Numbered from the stretch's first letter, positions 54,049 through 62,867 are shown. The stretch is 64,000 nucleotides of DNA from Sandaracinus amylolyticus (GCF_021631985.1 NZ_CP070225.1:8060001-8124000), one strand, 5' to 3'. Program-made: numbers and translations. The notes: generated from the sequence alone by a model not told the origin.

Positions 54049-55005
54049 ATGGCGAACGAGACGATTCCGCTCTTCGAGCTCTCCCATCGCGAGGCCCGTG
54101 CGCTCTGCGCGCGCGGCGTGCGCGTGTGGCTCCCGGTGAACCCGGTCGAGTACCACGGTCCACATCTCTCGCTGCACAACGACCGGCTCATCTCGACCGG
54201 CCTCGCGCGCGAGGTGCACGCGTTGCTGTGCGGCGAGCACGAGCCCTTCGTCGTCGCCGCGGATCTCGAGGTCGGGTGCGATCCCACGCCCGGCCCGGGC
54301 ACCCGCACGCTGCCCTTCCCGATCGTGCGCGACACCGTGATGGAGGCGTGCCGCGCGCTGCGATCGCTCGGCGCGCACCGCGTGATCGCGATGACGTGGC
54401 ACGGCGCGCCGCTGCACTCGCTCGCGATCGAGCCCGGCCTCGCGTGGCTGCGCGAGCGCGGCGTGGCGGCGCTCAACCCGTTCAACGAGGCGCTCCGCGA
54501 GCTGTGCCGGCTCGACGGGACGCGCTTCGTGCGCGCGTTCGATCACATCAAGGACACGCGCGAGCGCGCGCGCATGATCGAGACGCTGCGGCACGACTTC
54601 CACGCCGGCTTCTTCGAGACGTCGATGGCGCTGCACTACGCGCCGCACTCGGTGCGCGGCTGGCAGGACGTGCCGCCCTGCCCGACGATCGTGCCCGATC
54701 GCGCGATGATCCACGCCTCGCGCGTCGCGCGCGGGATGGGCAAGGACGAGCTCGCGGGCGAGCTCGAGCTCATCGCGATGGCGCTCGGATGGCACGCGCT
54801 CTCGCCCTTCCCCGGCTACACGAGCGCGCCGCACCTCGCGCGCCCCGAGAGCGGCAAGGTGTTCGCCGACGAGATCGCGAAGAGCTGCGCGAAGCTGATC
54901 GACGACGTCCTCGAGGGACGACGCGAAGCGCCCGAGCCGCCGATGCGCTGGATCGCGAAGCTGACCGCGAACGGGCGCCTGCAGCCGAAGCCGAAGGGCG
55001 CTTGA
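54049..55005 (+). CDS. Creatininase-family amidohydrolase
   Basis: A 318-residue protein. VWLPVNPVEYHGPHLSLHNDRLIS near residue 25 carries the E-x-H-G-P-H-L pattern and Asp of creatininase-type zinc sites. LEVGCDPTPGPGTRTLPF and VIAMTWHGAPLHSLAIE follow, then EALREL and HAGFFETSMALHYAPHSV with the E-T-S motif. Members hydrolyse creatinine, formamides or mycofactocin/FAPy intermediates; the substrate is not evident. The operator pair lies 60 bases upstream, so it is probably under TetR control together with the divergent membrane protein. Confidence 0.82.
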   Translation: MANETIPLFELSHREARALCARGVRVWLPVNPVEYHGPHLSLHNDRLISTGLAREVHALLCGEHEPFVVAADLEVGCDPTPGPGTRTLPFPIVRDTVMEACRALRSLGAHRVIAMTWHGAPLHSLAIEPGLAWLRERGVAALNPFNEALRELCRLDGTRFVRAFDHIKDTRERARMIETLRHDFHAGFFETSMALHYAPHSVRGWQDVPPCPTIVPDRAMIHASRVARGMGKDELAGELELIAMALGWHALSPFPGYTSAPHLARPESGKVFADEIAKSCAKLIDDVLEGRREAPEPPMRWIAKLTANGRLQPKPKGA

Positions 55006-55074
55006 TGGCCCGCGACGTGCTCTGAGCGAGCGCGACACATCGAGGCACACGAACGTGCCTCGAGAGGGGGTCGC

Positions 55075-55998
55075 TTGCTCAGGAAGATGCTCGTCGTCGC
55101 CGCATTGCTCTCGGTCGCGGCGGTCTCGTCACCGGCGTCGGCTTGCTCGGCGCCTGCGTGCGCCGCGGTGTCCTTCGTCCCGCAGTCGGTCGAGACGGCC
55201 GACGAGATCCCGGTGGTGCCCGAGAACGGCGCGACGCTGGCGATCGAGAGGTGGAGCGGCGCGGTCCGGTCGAGCACCGTCCGCGCGACGATCGTGCGCG
55301 ACGGCGCGTCGACCGAGGTCGAGCTCACCGCGGACGGCCCCGTGGTGCACCTCGACGGCGCGCTCGAGGGTGACGTGTGGACGGTGCGCGAGACCCACGC
55401 GTGCACCGACTCGCTCCAGTCGCAGGAAGGCACGACGACCGTGCGCATCGGCCCGCCCGCCGACGCCCCGACCACGCTGGGCACGCTGCACGCGGACGCG
55501 CCCGTTCGGCGCGAGGTCACGGTCGCGGACGCATCGGGCCCGTGCTCGAGCACGATCGACTCGATCGCGGTCGACCTGCACGTGACGCTCGACGAGCACA
55601 CCGACGCGTGGGGCGCTCTCCTGCGCTACGAGACCCTGGTCGACGGCGAGGTGTTCTTGCACGGGACGTCGACGCTCGGCGGCAGCGTGCCGGCGGTGGT
55701 GTTCGTCGCGTGCGAAGCGCCGACCCCCGGACAGCTCGTGTCGGACCTCGAAGAAGGCACGCACGTCGTGCAGCGCCGCGCGTTCCTGCCGGGATCGGAC
55801 GAGCCGATCGCGAGCGACGAGATCGAGATCGAGCTCGACTGCGGCGACGTCGAAGAACCCGACGAGGAGGTGCCGCCGGCGTCTCCCGTGGTGTCGGTGT
55901 GCAGCGTGTCGTCGCCGGGCGCACGCGCGAGCAGCGGTGCGTTCGCGCTGCTCGCGGCCGCGATGATCGCGCTCGGCGTGCGCCGTCGTCGCGCGTGA
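55075..55998 (+). CDS. Secreted protein with MYXO-CTERM-like sorting tail
   Basis: A 307-residue protein. The signal peptide ends near SSPASA. The beta-rich body has several Cys pairs (ACSAPACAAV, THACTDSLQ, VFVACEAPTPGQ). The C-terminus has a Cys-containing segment, SSGAFALLAAAMIALGV and RRRRA, the hydrophobic helix plus Arg cluster typical of MYXO-CTERM surface-sorting signals. The TTG at 55075 with GAGAGGGGG upstream gives the better n-region; ATG 55087 is the alternative. Function unknown. Confidence 0.65.
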   Translation: MLRKMLVVAALLSVAAVSSPASACSAPACAAVSFVPQSVETADEIPVVPENGATLAIERWSGAVRSSTVRATIVRDGASTEVELTADGPVVHLDGALEGDVWTVRETHACTDSLQSQEGTTTVRIGPPADAPTTLGTLHADAPVRREVTVADASGPCSSTIDSIAVDLHVTLDEHTDAWGALLRYETLVDGEVFLHGTSTLGGSVPAVVFVACEAPTPGQLVSDLEEGTHVVQRRAFLPGSDEPIASDEIEIELDCGDVEEPDEEVPPASPVVSVCSVSSPGARASSGAFALLAAAMIALGVRRRRA

Positions 55999-56029
55999 GC
56001 GAGGCGCTACGGAATCCGTAGCGCCTCGC
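55999..56029. terminator. Perfect 15-bp hairpin between convergent genes
   Basis: GCGAGGCGCTACGGA (55999-56013) and its exact reverse complement (56015-56029) flank one base. It begins immediately after the plus-strand stop and ends seven bases before the minus-strand stop, consistent with a shared bidirectional terminator. Confidence 0.75.
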
Positions 56030-56035
56030 GATCAC

Positions 56036-57043
56036 TCACTCGCCGAGCAGGTACGCGAAGATCAGCGGCGCGACGATGGTCGCGTCGCTCTGGATCATGT
56101 ACTTCGGCGTGTCGACCTCGAGCTTGCCCCACGTGATCTTCTCGTTGGGCACCGCGCCGCTGTAGCCGCCGTAGCTCGTGACCGCGTCGCTGATCTGCGC
56201 GAAGTAGCCCCAGAACGGGCAGTCTTCCATCTCGAGGTCCTGGATCATCGCGGGCACCGCGCAGATCGCGAAGTCGCCCGCGATGCCGCCGCCGATCTGG
56301 AAGAAGCCGACGCTCGGCTTGTCGAGCTTCGACGCGCCCTGCTTCTTCATCGCGTTGTAGCCCGACGCGTCGAGGTACCAACGCATCAGGTGCTCCATCT
56401 GCTCGGTGCCGGTCTTCACGACGGTGTGCGTCGACACGTCACCGCGCCAGCACGCGGCCGCGAACATGTTGCCGGTGGTCGAGTCCTCCCAGCCGGGCGA
56501 GTAGACCGGGATGCCCATCTCCTTCGCGGCGAGCATCCACGAGTCGTCCTTCGGGATCTGGTAGTGCTGCTCGAGCGAGGGATCGCCGAGCACCTCGAAG
56601 AGGAACTCGCTCTCGAACTTGCGCTCACCGCTCTTGGCGGCCTTGCTCCACACGTCGATCAGGCGCTCCTCGAGGTGGCGCATGATCGTCTCGGGGATGC
56701 AGGTGTCGGTGACGCGGTTGTAGCCCTGGTCGTAGAGCGCCTTCTCGTCCTCGGCGCGCAGCGCTCGCCAGTCCTGGATGATCTTGTAGTCGTTCGCGGC
56801 GAGGAGGTTGAACACGTCCTCCTCGAGGTTCGCGCCGGTGCAGCAGATCGCGTGCACGTAGCCCTGGCGGATGAGGCGACCGAGGATGCGCCCGATGCGC
56901 GCGGTGCTCATCGCGCCCGCGAGGGTGACCATCATCTTGCCGCCGCTCTTGATGTGCGCCTCGTACGCCTTCGCGGCGTCCACGACCTCGCGGCTGTTGA
57001 AGTGCAGGAAGTGGCGGTCCATGAACGCGCGCACGGTGCTCAT
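56036..57043 (-). CDS. Deoxyhypusine-synthase-family protein
   Basis: A 335-residue protein of the DHS family: GGKMMVTLAGAMSTARIG and HAICCTGANLEEDVFN near the N-terminus, IPVYSPGWEDSTTGNMFAA mid-protein, FFQIGGGIAGDFA, and the catalytic-type lysine K307 in EKITWGKL (EAVSWGKI in eukaryotic DHS). Bacteria lack eIF5A, so it cannot make hypusine on the usual target; related bacterial enzymes are thought to transfer the aminobutyl group of spermidine in polyamine synthesis, for example to make homospermidine. AGGAG lies eight bases before the ATG. Confidence 0.85.
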   Translation of the reverse strand: MSTVRAFMDRHFLHFNSREVVDAAKAYEAHIKSGGKMMVTLAGAMSTARIGRILGRLIRQGYVHAICCTGANLEEDVFNLLAANDYKIIQDWRALRAEDEKALYDQGYNRVTDTCIPETIMRHLEERLIDVWSKAAKSGERKFESEFLFEVLGDPSLEQHYQIPKDDSWMLAAKEMGIPVYSPGWEDSTTGNMFAAACWRGDVSTHTVVKTGTEQMEHLMRWYLDASGYNAMKKQGASKLDKPSVGFFQIGGGIAGDFAICAVPAMIQDLEMEDCPFWGYFAQISDAVTSYGGYSGAVPNEKITWGKLEVDTPKYMIQSDATIVAPLIFAYLLGE

Positions 57044-57111
57044 CGTCTGGTCTCCTCGAAAAACAGGGCGCCGAAGATAGCGCTCCGGGCGACGGACGCG
57101 AGCGCTCGCGA

Positions 57112-57624
57112 TCACGCCCGGAGCATCGCCACGAGATCCGTCACGCCCGGATCGTGGCCGGCCTGCATGAGGAGCGTCGTCACCTGGCCGCGGTGGTGCG
57201 TCTGGTGATTGAACACGTGGGCGACCGCGTGCCAGAGCGGAAACTCGTTCGCGACGCCGCGGCGCGAGTACCGCAGCGGCCCGGCGAGCGTCTCCTCGGT
57301 CAGCGTCGCGACGAACGCTTCGAGCTCGTCATCGGTCTTCGCCCGCTCGCGACGGAGCTCGTCGAAGCTCGCATAGAGCTCCTGATCGAGTGCGCGGATG
57401 CCGCCCGGTCCGAGCTCGCCCGGCTGCAGCTGGGCGCCGGTGAAGCGCCCCAGCCACACGCGATCGGCGAGGAGGAGATGGTTGAACGTTCCGTGCACGG
57501 AGCGGAAGAACGCGCCGCGATCGGCTTTGCGCTCCTCGTCCGTGAGCTTCTCCGCGACGGCGTAGAGCTTGTCGTTCATCCAGCGGTTGTAACGAGCCAT
57601 CACGCGGGCGAGTTCGGGGGTCAT
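57112..57624 (-). CDS. DinB-family protein
   Basis: A 170-residue four-helix-bundle protein. MARYNRWMNDKLY at the start, GTFNHLLLADRVWLGRF with H48, and HVFNHQTHHRGQVTTLLMQAG with H140 and H144 form the DinB metal-binding histidine set. Family members include mycothiol- or bacillithiol-dependent enzymes, but most are unassigned. Divergence or pairing with the AraC gene upstream on the same strand suggests possible control by it. Confidence 0.85.
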   Translation of the reverse strand: MTPELARVMARYNRWMNDKLYAVAEKLTDEERKADRGAFFRSVHGTFNHLLLADRVWLGRFTGAQLQPGELGPGGIRALDQELYASFDELRRERAKTDDELEAFVATLTEETLAGPLRYSRRGVANEFPLWHAVAHVFNHQTHHRGQVTTLLMQAGHDPGVTDLVAMLRA

Positions 57625-57676
57625 GTGTTCGCGCGGAGCGTACCTCGGCTCACGCCGGCTGGCGTCTCGAGCCGCG

Positions 57677-58423
57677 TCAGAGAGGGGCTCGTGGACCTCG
57701 AGGTCGGCGGCTGGGTGCCGTTCGTGGTTCGAGCGCTCCGTGCAGCGATCGACGATCGGCGGTCGCCAGCGTCGGCGTGGTCCCGAAGGTCGCGCGGAAC
57801 GTGCGGGTGAGATGCGCGGTGTCGGCGAAGCCTGCGTCCATCGCCGCGGTCCGCACCAGCTCACCCTCGGCGATCCGGCGGGTCGCCGCACAGAGCGCCG
57901 TCCACCTCTTGAGCCCGCGGAACGTCATGCCCGTGGCGAGCTTGAACGCACGCATCGCCTGCGTGCGCTCGACCCCGAGCCGATGCGCGAGCTCCGCCTG
58001 CCCCATCCGCAACATCGGGTCGGCGACGATGGCCTCGATGGCCCGCGCGACCACGGCCGGCGCTCGCGCTCGACCCCGCGAGAAGCGGATGCGCAGCTCC
58101 GCCTGAGCGGCCGCGTCCGAGCCCAGCGCATCCACCGCGAGCGCGGCGAGCTCGGGTGGCACACGGGCCGCGAGCGCTGCGGTGAGCGGAAACTCGAGGC
58201 CGTCGAAGTACAGCACCTTCGCGCGTCCGTGGATCTCCACCCGATGCTCGACGTCCGGGCGGATGATCACGATGTCCCCCTCGATGCGCTCCGACGGCGT
58301 GCAGACGGCGAGCGGCCGGTCGAGGCCGGCGAGGACGCAGGTCACGGGGTTGCGGTGCGGCGCCAGGGTGCTCGCGACGAACGCGAAGAGCGAGCTCGCG
58401 AAGCGCGACGGACGCTCGGGCAT
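57677..58423 (-). CDS. AraC-family transcriptional regulator
   Basis: A 248-residue protein with an N-terminal cupin-like domain (about 20-80, GDIVIIRPDVEHRVEIHGRA). The C-terminal AraC domain (about 130-230) reads AELAHRLGVERTQAMRAFKLATGMTFRGLKRWTALCAATRRIAEG, then VRTAAMDAGFADTAHLTRTFRATFGTTPT. It is divergent from a SnoaL-like gene 85 bases away and upstream of the DinB gene on the same strand; either may be its target. Confidence 0.88.
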   Translation of the reverse strand: MPERPSRFASSLFAFVASTLAPHRNPVTCVLAGLDRPLAVCTPSERIEGDIVIIRPDVEHRVEIHGRAKVLYFDGLEFPLTAALAARVPPELAALAVDALGSDAAAQAELRIRFSRGRARAPAVVARAIEAIVADPMLRMGQAELAHRLGVERTQAMRAFKLATGMTFRGLKRWTALCAATRRIAEGELVRTAAMDAGFADTAHLTRTFRATFGTTPTLATADRRSLHGALEPRTAPSRRPRGPRAPL

Positions 58424-58508
58424 CGGTCCAGTCTACCGGGTCGCACGTTCGTTCAACGAGGTGGCGCGCGCGCAGTGATACGAACGTCGAGAGCCGCGGA
58501 GGAGCCCC

Positions 58509-58943
58509 GTGAACGTCACCGACGGTCGTCCGATCACCGCCCGGAACAAGGCCAACTACGTCGCCGCCAAGGCAGCCTACAACGCGCGCGAGCTCGACCG
58601 GTGCCTCGCGTTCTATGCGCCAGAGCACCAGATCCTGTCGCAGCCGACGCCGCCTGGTCGCGAGCACATCCGTGCGTTCCTGGAGGGAACGTTCGCTGGC
58701 TGGCCCGACCTCCGACTGGAGGTCGCCCACGTCGTCGCGGAAGACGACTGGGTGATGGGCCGCTGCATCGCCACCGCGACGCACACGACGGCGGTGATGG
58801 CGGTGCCGCCGACCGGCAAGCAGGTCGTGACGACGTTCTGGGACCTGCACCGATTCGACGACGCAGGTCTCATCGTGCAGTCGTGGAACCTCATGGACAG
58901 CCTCGCCCTCATGCAGCAGCTGGGGTTGGCTCCCTCGCGCTGA
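58509..58943 (+). CDS. SnoaL-like polyketide cyclase/NTF2-fold protein
   Basis: A 144-residue protein with the NTF2-like pattern: NARELDRCLAFYAPEH, TPPGREHIRAFLEGTFAGWPDLRLEVAHVVAEDDWVMGRCIATATHT and WDLHRFDDAGLIVQSWNLMD. SnoaL relatives bind or cyclise small hydrophobic substrates, and many are of unknown function. GTG start, with GGAG six bases upstream. It is divergent from the AraC-type regulator at 58423. Confidence 0.82.
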   Translation: MNVTDGRPITARNKANYVAAKAAYNARELDRCLAFYAPEHQILSQPTPPGREHIRAFLEGTFAGWPDLRLEVAHVVAEDDWVMGRCIATATHTTAVMAVPPTGKQVVTTFWDLHRFDDAGLIVQSWNLMDSLALMQQLGLAPSR

Positions 58944-59205
58944 CCCAGCGCCGGGTCGAGAGGAAGCGCCTCGCTCTCGGCCGCCGTCGCGTTCCATCGA
59001 TCGTGCTCAGGCGCCCGCGGGGCTCGTCGCCGACGGGGTGGGAGCGTCGATCGGAGCGGCGCCGGAGGTCGAAGGCTCGTCGGCCGCAGCGTCGTCGTCG
59101 CCGGACGCCGAAGAGACGATCGCCAGGACGACGACGCCGGGGGACCGTCCGCAGCGGGAGCTGCGATCCCCATCCGACGTACTCTCTGCGCACGCGGAGG
59201 GAGCC

Positions 59206-60768
59206 ATGTCGGACGAGAACGATCCGCTTCGGTTGCGAGAGCTCTTCGAGGGTGGGGGCGAGCCGTGGCAGCCATTGCTCGCGCCCACGCTCGCGGCGCT
59301 GCGCGATGCGCCCGACTTCATCGGGCCCGCGCGCGCCAAGACGGTGGTGCCGGTTCGCGAGCTCACGTTCCAGGCGCTCAAGCCGAACCCACCGGAGCGC
59401 TGGAACGTCGTGGTGTTCGGGCAGAACCCGTATCCGCGGGTCGAGTCGGCGACCGGCATCGCGATGTTCGACAACGCGTTCGGCGATTGGAGCGACGCGC
59501 GCTTCGGCAAGGTCACGTCGATCCGCTGCATCGTGAAGGCCGCGTGCATGTGGAAGCACGGGGTCGACAAGTCGACGTCGACCGATGCGATCCGCCGCCT
59601 CTTGAAGCAGCACGAGGTGGTCGCGCCGCCCGAGTGGTTCGGCGCGATGCTCGCGCAGGGCGTGCTGCTGCTGAACGCGTCGCTCACCGCGTCGACCGAC
59701 GACTCGCTCACCACCGCGCAGCACACCGCGTTCTGGAAGCCGGTCGTCGAGCGCGTGATCGAGGCGATCCTCACCGCGAAGCGCAGCGCGCCCGCTTCGC
59801 ATCGCGGCGTGGTGTTCGCGTGGTGGGGCAACCACGCGAAGGCGCTGCGCAAGGTCGTCGACAAGGTGCACGCGCGGATGCCCGACGTGCCGGTGCGTCA
59901 CATCGAGCACCCGAACCCCGCCGCGATGGGCGATGCGTTCTGCAACGGCAATCACTTCGGCGACGTGAACGACGCGCTGCGCGAGCTCGGCATGGCCGAG
60001 GTCGACTGGCTGCCCAAGCAGGGCTTCAGCGCGGGCACCGAGTCGGCGCGGATGGGCGAGTTCATCGATCGCACGATGGAGCTCCACAAGCTCTACCTCG
60101 ATCGACTCCAGAGCGTCGGCGACGAGCGCGCGGCGGTGCTCGCGCCGATCACCGGCATCTTCGATCTTCCGCGCCCCGACTTCGCGGCGGTGCTCGAGAC
60201 GCTCGCGCCGATCGATCGCGGCATGGCGCACTGGGGCAAGAAGGCGCGCGAGCTCGCGGCGAAGAAGGCGGGCTCGGTGCCGCTCGACGTCGAGGAGATC
60301 GCGGCGGTCGTGCTCTACACGCTCGAGACCGCGCTCTACAAGAAGCTCAACGCGGCGCTGCGCGATCCCGATCGCCGCGCGGCGGATCTCTATCGCGCGT
60401 ACCTGCGCCTCCTGCTCTCGGGGCTCTCGAAGCTGCCGGCGAGCGACGCGGTGCTCTATCGCGGGGTCGCCAAGGATCTGCGCAGCGAGTATCCGCGTGG
60501 CGGCACGATCACGTGGTGGGGCGTGTCGTCGTGCACGTCGAAGCTCGCGGTGGCGCGCGGGTTCCTCGGCGCATCGGGGCGGCGCACGCTCTTCGAGGTG
60601 CACACGAGGAGCGCGGTGAGCATCCGCGATCTCAGCGCGTTCACCGGCGAAGAAGAGCTGGTGCTCGCGCCCGGCACGTCGCTGCTGGTGCGCGACGTGC
60701 GCTCCGAGAGCAGTGGCCTGACCACCGTTGTGCTCGAGGAGAGCACCCAGCCGAGGCTCGTCGCGTGA
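59206..60768 (+). CDS. UDG-like domain fused to an R-S-E ADP-ribosyltransferase domain
   Basis: A 520-residue two-domain protein. Residues about 20-265 follow the uracil-DNA glycosylase fold: VVVFGQNPYP at 68-77, GVLLLNASLTA (152-162), VVFAWWGNHAKALRK (202-216), HIEHPNPAAMGD with H235, then FGDVNDALRELG. The canonical GQDPY Asp is Asn (N74). Residues about 290-515 match the arginine-type ADP-ribosyltransferase family: YKKLNAALR (378-386), R419 in VLYRG, WWGVSSCTS (437-445), TLFEV, and the ExE glutamates E482 and E484 in GEEELVLAPG. R, S and E catalytic elements are all present. GGAGG lies five bases before ATG 59206. Its stop overlaps the ung GTG (GTGA). No signal peptide; cytoplasmic. Confidence 0.85.
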   Translation: MSDENDPLRLRELFEGGGEPWQPLLAPTLAALRDAPDFIGPARAKTVVPVRELTFQALKPNPPERWNVVVFGQNPYPRVESATGIAMFDNAFGDWSDARFGKVTSIRCIVKAACMWKHGVDKSTSTDAIRRLLKQHEVVAPPEWFGAMLAQGVLLLNASLTASTDDSLTTAQHTAFWKPVVERVIEAILTAKRSAPASHRGVVFAWWGNHAKALRKVVDKVHARMPDVPVRHIEHPNPAAMGDAFCNGNHFGDVNDALRELGMAEVDWLPKQGFSAGTESARMGEFIDRTMELHKLYLDRLQSVGDERAAVLAPITGIFDLPRPDFAAVLETLAPIDRGMAHWGKKARELAAKKAGSVPLDVEEIAAVVLYTLETALYKKLNAALRDPDRRAADLYRAYLRLLLSGLSKLPASDAVLYRGVAKDLRSEYPRGGTITWWGVSSCTSKLAVARGFLGASGRRTLFEVHTRSAVSIRDLSAFTGEEELVLAPGTSLLVRDVRSESSGLTTVVLEESTQPRLVA

Positions 60769-61424
60769 AGATCCCGAAGAGCTGGATGCCGATCCTGGGT
60801 GCCGAGCTCGAGAAGCCGTACTGGCGCGAGCTTACGGAATTCGTCGCCGCGGAGCGGGCGCTGCACGAGGTGTTTCCCGCCGACGACGAGGTGTTCGCCG
60901 CGCTCGAGCGCACGTCGTTCGACGACGTGCGCGTGGTGCTGCTGGGACAAGACCCCTATCCGACCCCGGGGCACGCCCACGGGCTGTGTTTCTCGGTGCG
61001 CGAAGGGGTGAAGCCGCCCGCGTCGCTGGCGAACATGTACCGCGAGCTCGAGAGCGATCTCGGGGTGCCGATCGCGACGACCGGCTCGCTCACCAAGTGG
61101 GCGGAGCGCGGGATGCTCTTGCTCAACACCGTGCTCACGGTGCGGGCGCGCGAGGCCAACTCGCATCAGAAGCGCGGCTGGGAGACGTTCACCGACGCGA
61201 TCCTGTCGGCGCTCTCGGCGCGCGAGCGACCGATGGTGTTCGTGCTGTGGGGGACCGCGGCGAAGAAGAAGGAGAAGCTGCTCGACGCGACGCGGCATCG
61301 CGTGGTCTCGGGCGCGCATCCGTCGCCGCTCTCGATCAAACACTTCAAGGGATCGAAGCCGTTCTCGAAGATCGACGCGGCGCTGCGCGGCATCGGCGAA
61401 GCGCCGTTCGACTGGACGCTGTGA
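60765..61424 (+). CDS. ung: Family 1 uracil-DNA glycosylase
   Basis: A 219-residue canonical Ung that removes uracil from DNA. GQDPYPTPGHAHGLCFSV holds the water-activating D63. LLLNTVLTV lies near 128, VFVLWGTAAKKKEKLL near 160, and HPSPLS has the catalytic H185. Slightly shorter than E. coli Ung (229). GTG start lies within the stop of the UDG-ART fusion, so translation is coupled. The fusion protein's N-terminal domain resembles this protein along its whole length, so the two probably arose by duplication. Confidence 0.95.
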   Translation: MKIPKSWMPILGAELEKPYWRELTEFVAAERALHEVFPADDEVFAALERTSFDDVRVVLLGQDPYPTPGHAHGLCFSVREGVKPPASLANMYRELESDLGVPIATTGSLTKWAERGMLLLNTVLTVRAREANSHQKRGWETFTDAILSALSARERPMVFVLWGTAAKKKEKLLDATRHRVVSGAHPSPLSIKHFKGSKPFSKIDAALRGIGEAPFDWTL

Positions 61425-62867
61425 TCAAGGCGCGAAGAACTCGGCGATCAACGTCTCGCGGAACAGCTGGGCCGCGCGGGGCGCGAGGGGCGTCACCGCG
61501 CCGGTCGTGAGCGCGCCTTCGCGCACCGCGAAGCGCGATGCGAGATCGCGGTTCGAGAGGAAGTACGTCCCGTCGTCGAGCTGCGCGAAGAGCGCGCCGT
61601 CGACGATGCGCGTCCACAGGCGCGCGCCGTCGCGCAGCCTCGTCACCCGCACCAGATCGGCCTCGAGGCGATCGATGCGGAACGCGCCGTCGCCGGTGAT
61701 CTGGGTCGAGCGATCCGTGGTCTCGGCGTAGTCGGCGCGGATGCGATCGAGCTCCGCGACCTCGGCGCACGCGCCCACGATCGGCGTGCTCTCCGCGCCG
61801 CGGCACACCAGATCGGCCTCGACGCACCGGCAGCGCGAGCGCGCAGCGCGCGGTGCCGTGCGCGGCGTGCTCACGCCGCTCGCGTCGAGGAGGTAGCCGC
61901 TGCTCGATGCGCTCAGGTACACGCCGCGCGCGGTCGGCGTCGCGCTGTAGAGCGAGCTCGCGCGCAGCAGCTCGGGCGGGGTCGCGGGCGCGCTCGCCTC
62001 GACGCGCGTGATCGTGCCCTGCGCGAGATCGAGGCTCGCGCGCTCGCCGCGCGGTCCGCTCAGCAGCAGCGTCCCCACGCCCTCGAGGCTCGCGCTCGTG
62101 GGCCGCCGCATGCCCGGCGGGTACACGATGATCGTCGGCTCGGTCGCCGGCAGCCGCAGCAGGTGCACCTGGATCACGCCGCCGCGCGCCTGCACCGCGC
62201 TCACCACGACGCCGCGATCGGCGTAGAGCAGCGTGCCCGGGAGCGACGCGTGATCGCGGAGCTGCACGCTGCGTCCCTCGAGCGCGAGGGTCTCCACCTC
62301 GACGCGCTGCAGGCTCATCACGACGTACGTCGCGCCCTCGTGGGTGAACGTCGAGACGCCGTAGTCGAGCAGATCCTCGGGCGCGTCCACGCGCGTCGCG
62401 CTCTCCTCGCCGACGCGGCGCCATCCCGCCTGGGTCCGGTAGAGCACGCCGAACGCGGTGTCGACGATGCGCGCGGTGTCGGTCTGCGCGAGCCCGAGGT
62501 ACGCGTCGCGCGTCAGGTCCCATCGCCACACCCGCCCCGCGAAGCGCGTCGCGGCGCCGCCCTGGTCGGTCACCGCGAAGAGCACCTCGCCGTCGCGCGC
62601 GACCGCGGAGGTGTCGATCCAGTCGCTCGAGAGCGCGATGCGCCGCACCGCGCGCACCAGGCCGGTCGCGCGATCGCGCAGGCAGATGCGCCCGGCGGCG
62701 AGCACGATCGTGTCGCCCTCGCGGGTCGTGCACGACTGGGGCACGAGCTCGCGCGTCGGGTAGCGCGCGGCGAGCGCGGTCGCGAGATCCTGCGCGTCCG
62801 CGCGCGAGGAGACGCAGCTCGCGATCGTGAGCGCGACGAGCGCGCCGATTCGTGTGCGGTGGTCCAT
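61425..62867 (-). CDS. Secreted hypothetical protein, probable beta-propeller
   Basis: A 480-residue protein with a signal peptide (ALVALTIASCVSSRADA, Cys in the cleavage region, so possibly a lipoprotein). The body has repeated short beta segments such as REGDTIVLAAGRICLRDRATGLVR, RVWRWDLTRD and LYADRGVVVSAVQARGG, suggestive of a propeller, but no named repeat is recognised. It contains CRCVEADLVCRG. Convergent with ung with no gap (TGATCA holds both stops). No link to the repair genes. Confidence 0.6.
   Translation of the reverse strand: MDHRTRIGALVALTIASCVSSRADAQDLATALAARYPTRELVPQSCTTREGDTIVLAAGRICLRDRATGLVRAVRRIALSSDWIDTSAVARDGEVLFAVTDQGGAATRFAGRVWRWDLTRDAYLGLAQTDTARIVDTAFGVLYRTQAGWRRVGEESATRVDAPEDLLDYGVSTFTHEGATYVVMSLQRVEVETLALEGRSVQLRDHASLPGTLLYADRGVVVSAVQARGGVIQVHLLRLPATEPTIIVYPPGMRRPTSASLEGVGTLLLSGPRGERASLDLAQGTITRVEASAPATPPELLRASSLYSATPTARGVYLSASSSGYLLDASGVSTPRTAPRAARSRCRCVEADLVCRGAESTPIVGACAEVAELDRIRADYAETTDRSTQITGDGAFRIDRLEADLVRVTRLRDGARLWTRIVDGALFAQLDDGTYFLSNRDLASRFAVREGALTTGAVTPLAPRAAQLFRETLIAEFFAP

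Noticed and set aside
59038-59205. 56-residue N-terminal extension of the UDG-ART protein
   Set aside because: The frame is open, but the extension is Ser/Ala-rich and low-complexity, and the ATG at 59206 has a GGAGG five bases upstream.
59007-59207. Possible small secreted protein on the minus strand before the UDG-ART gene
   Set aside because: A frame with GVVVLAIVSSASGDDDAAADEP is open and has good GC bias, but its start overlaps the fusion's start, it has no ribosome-binding site, and the signal-like part is weak.
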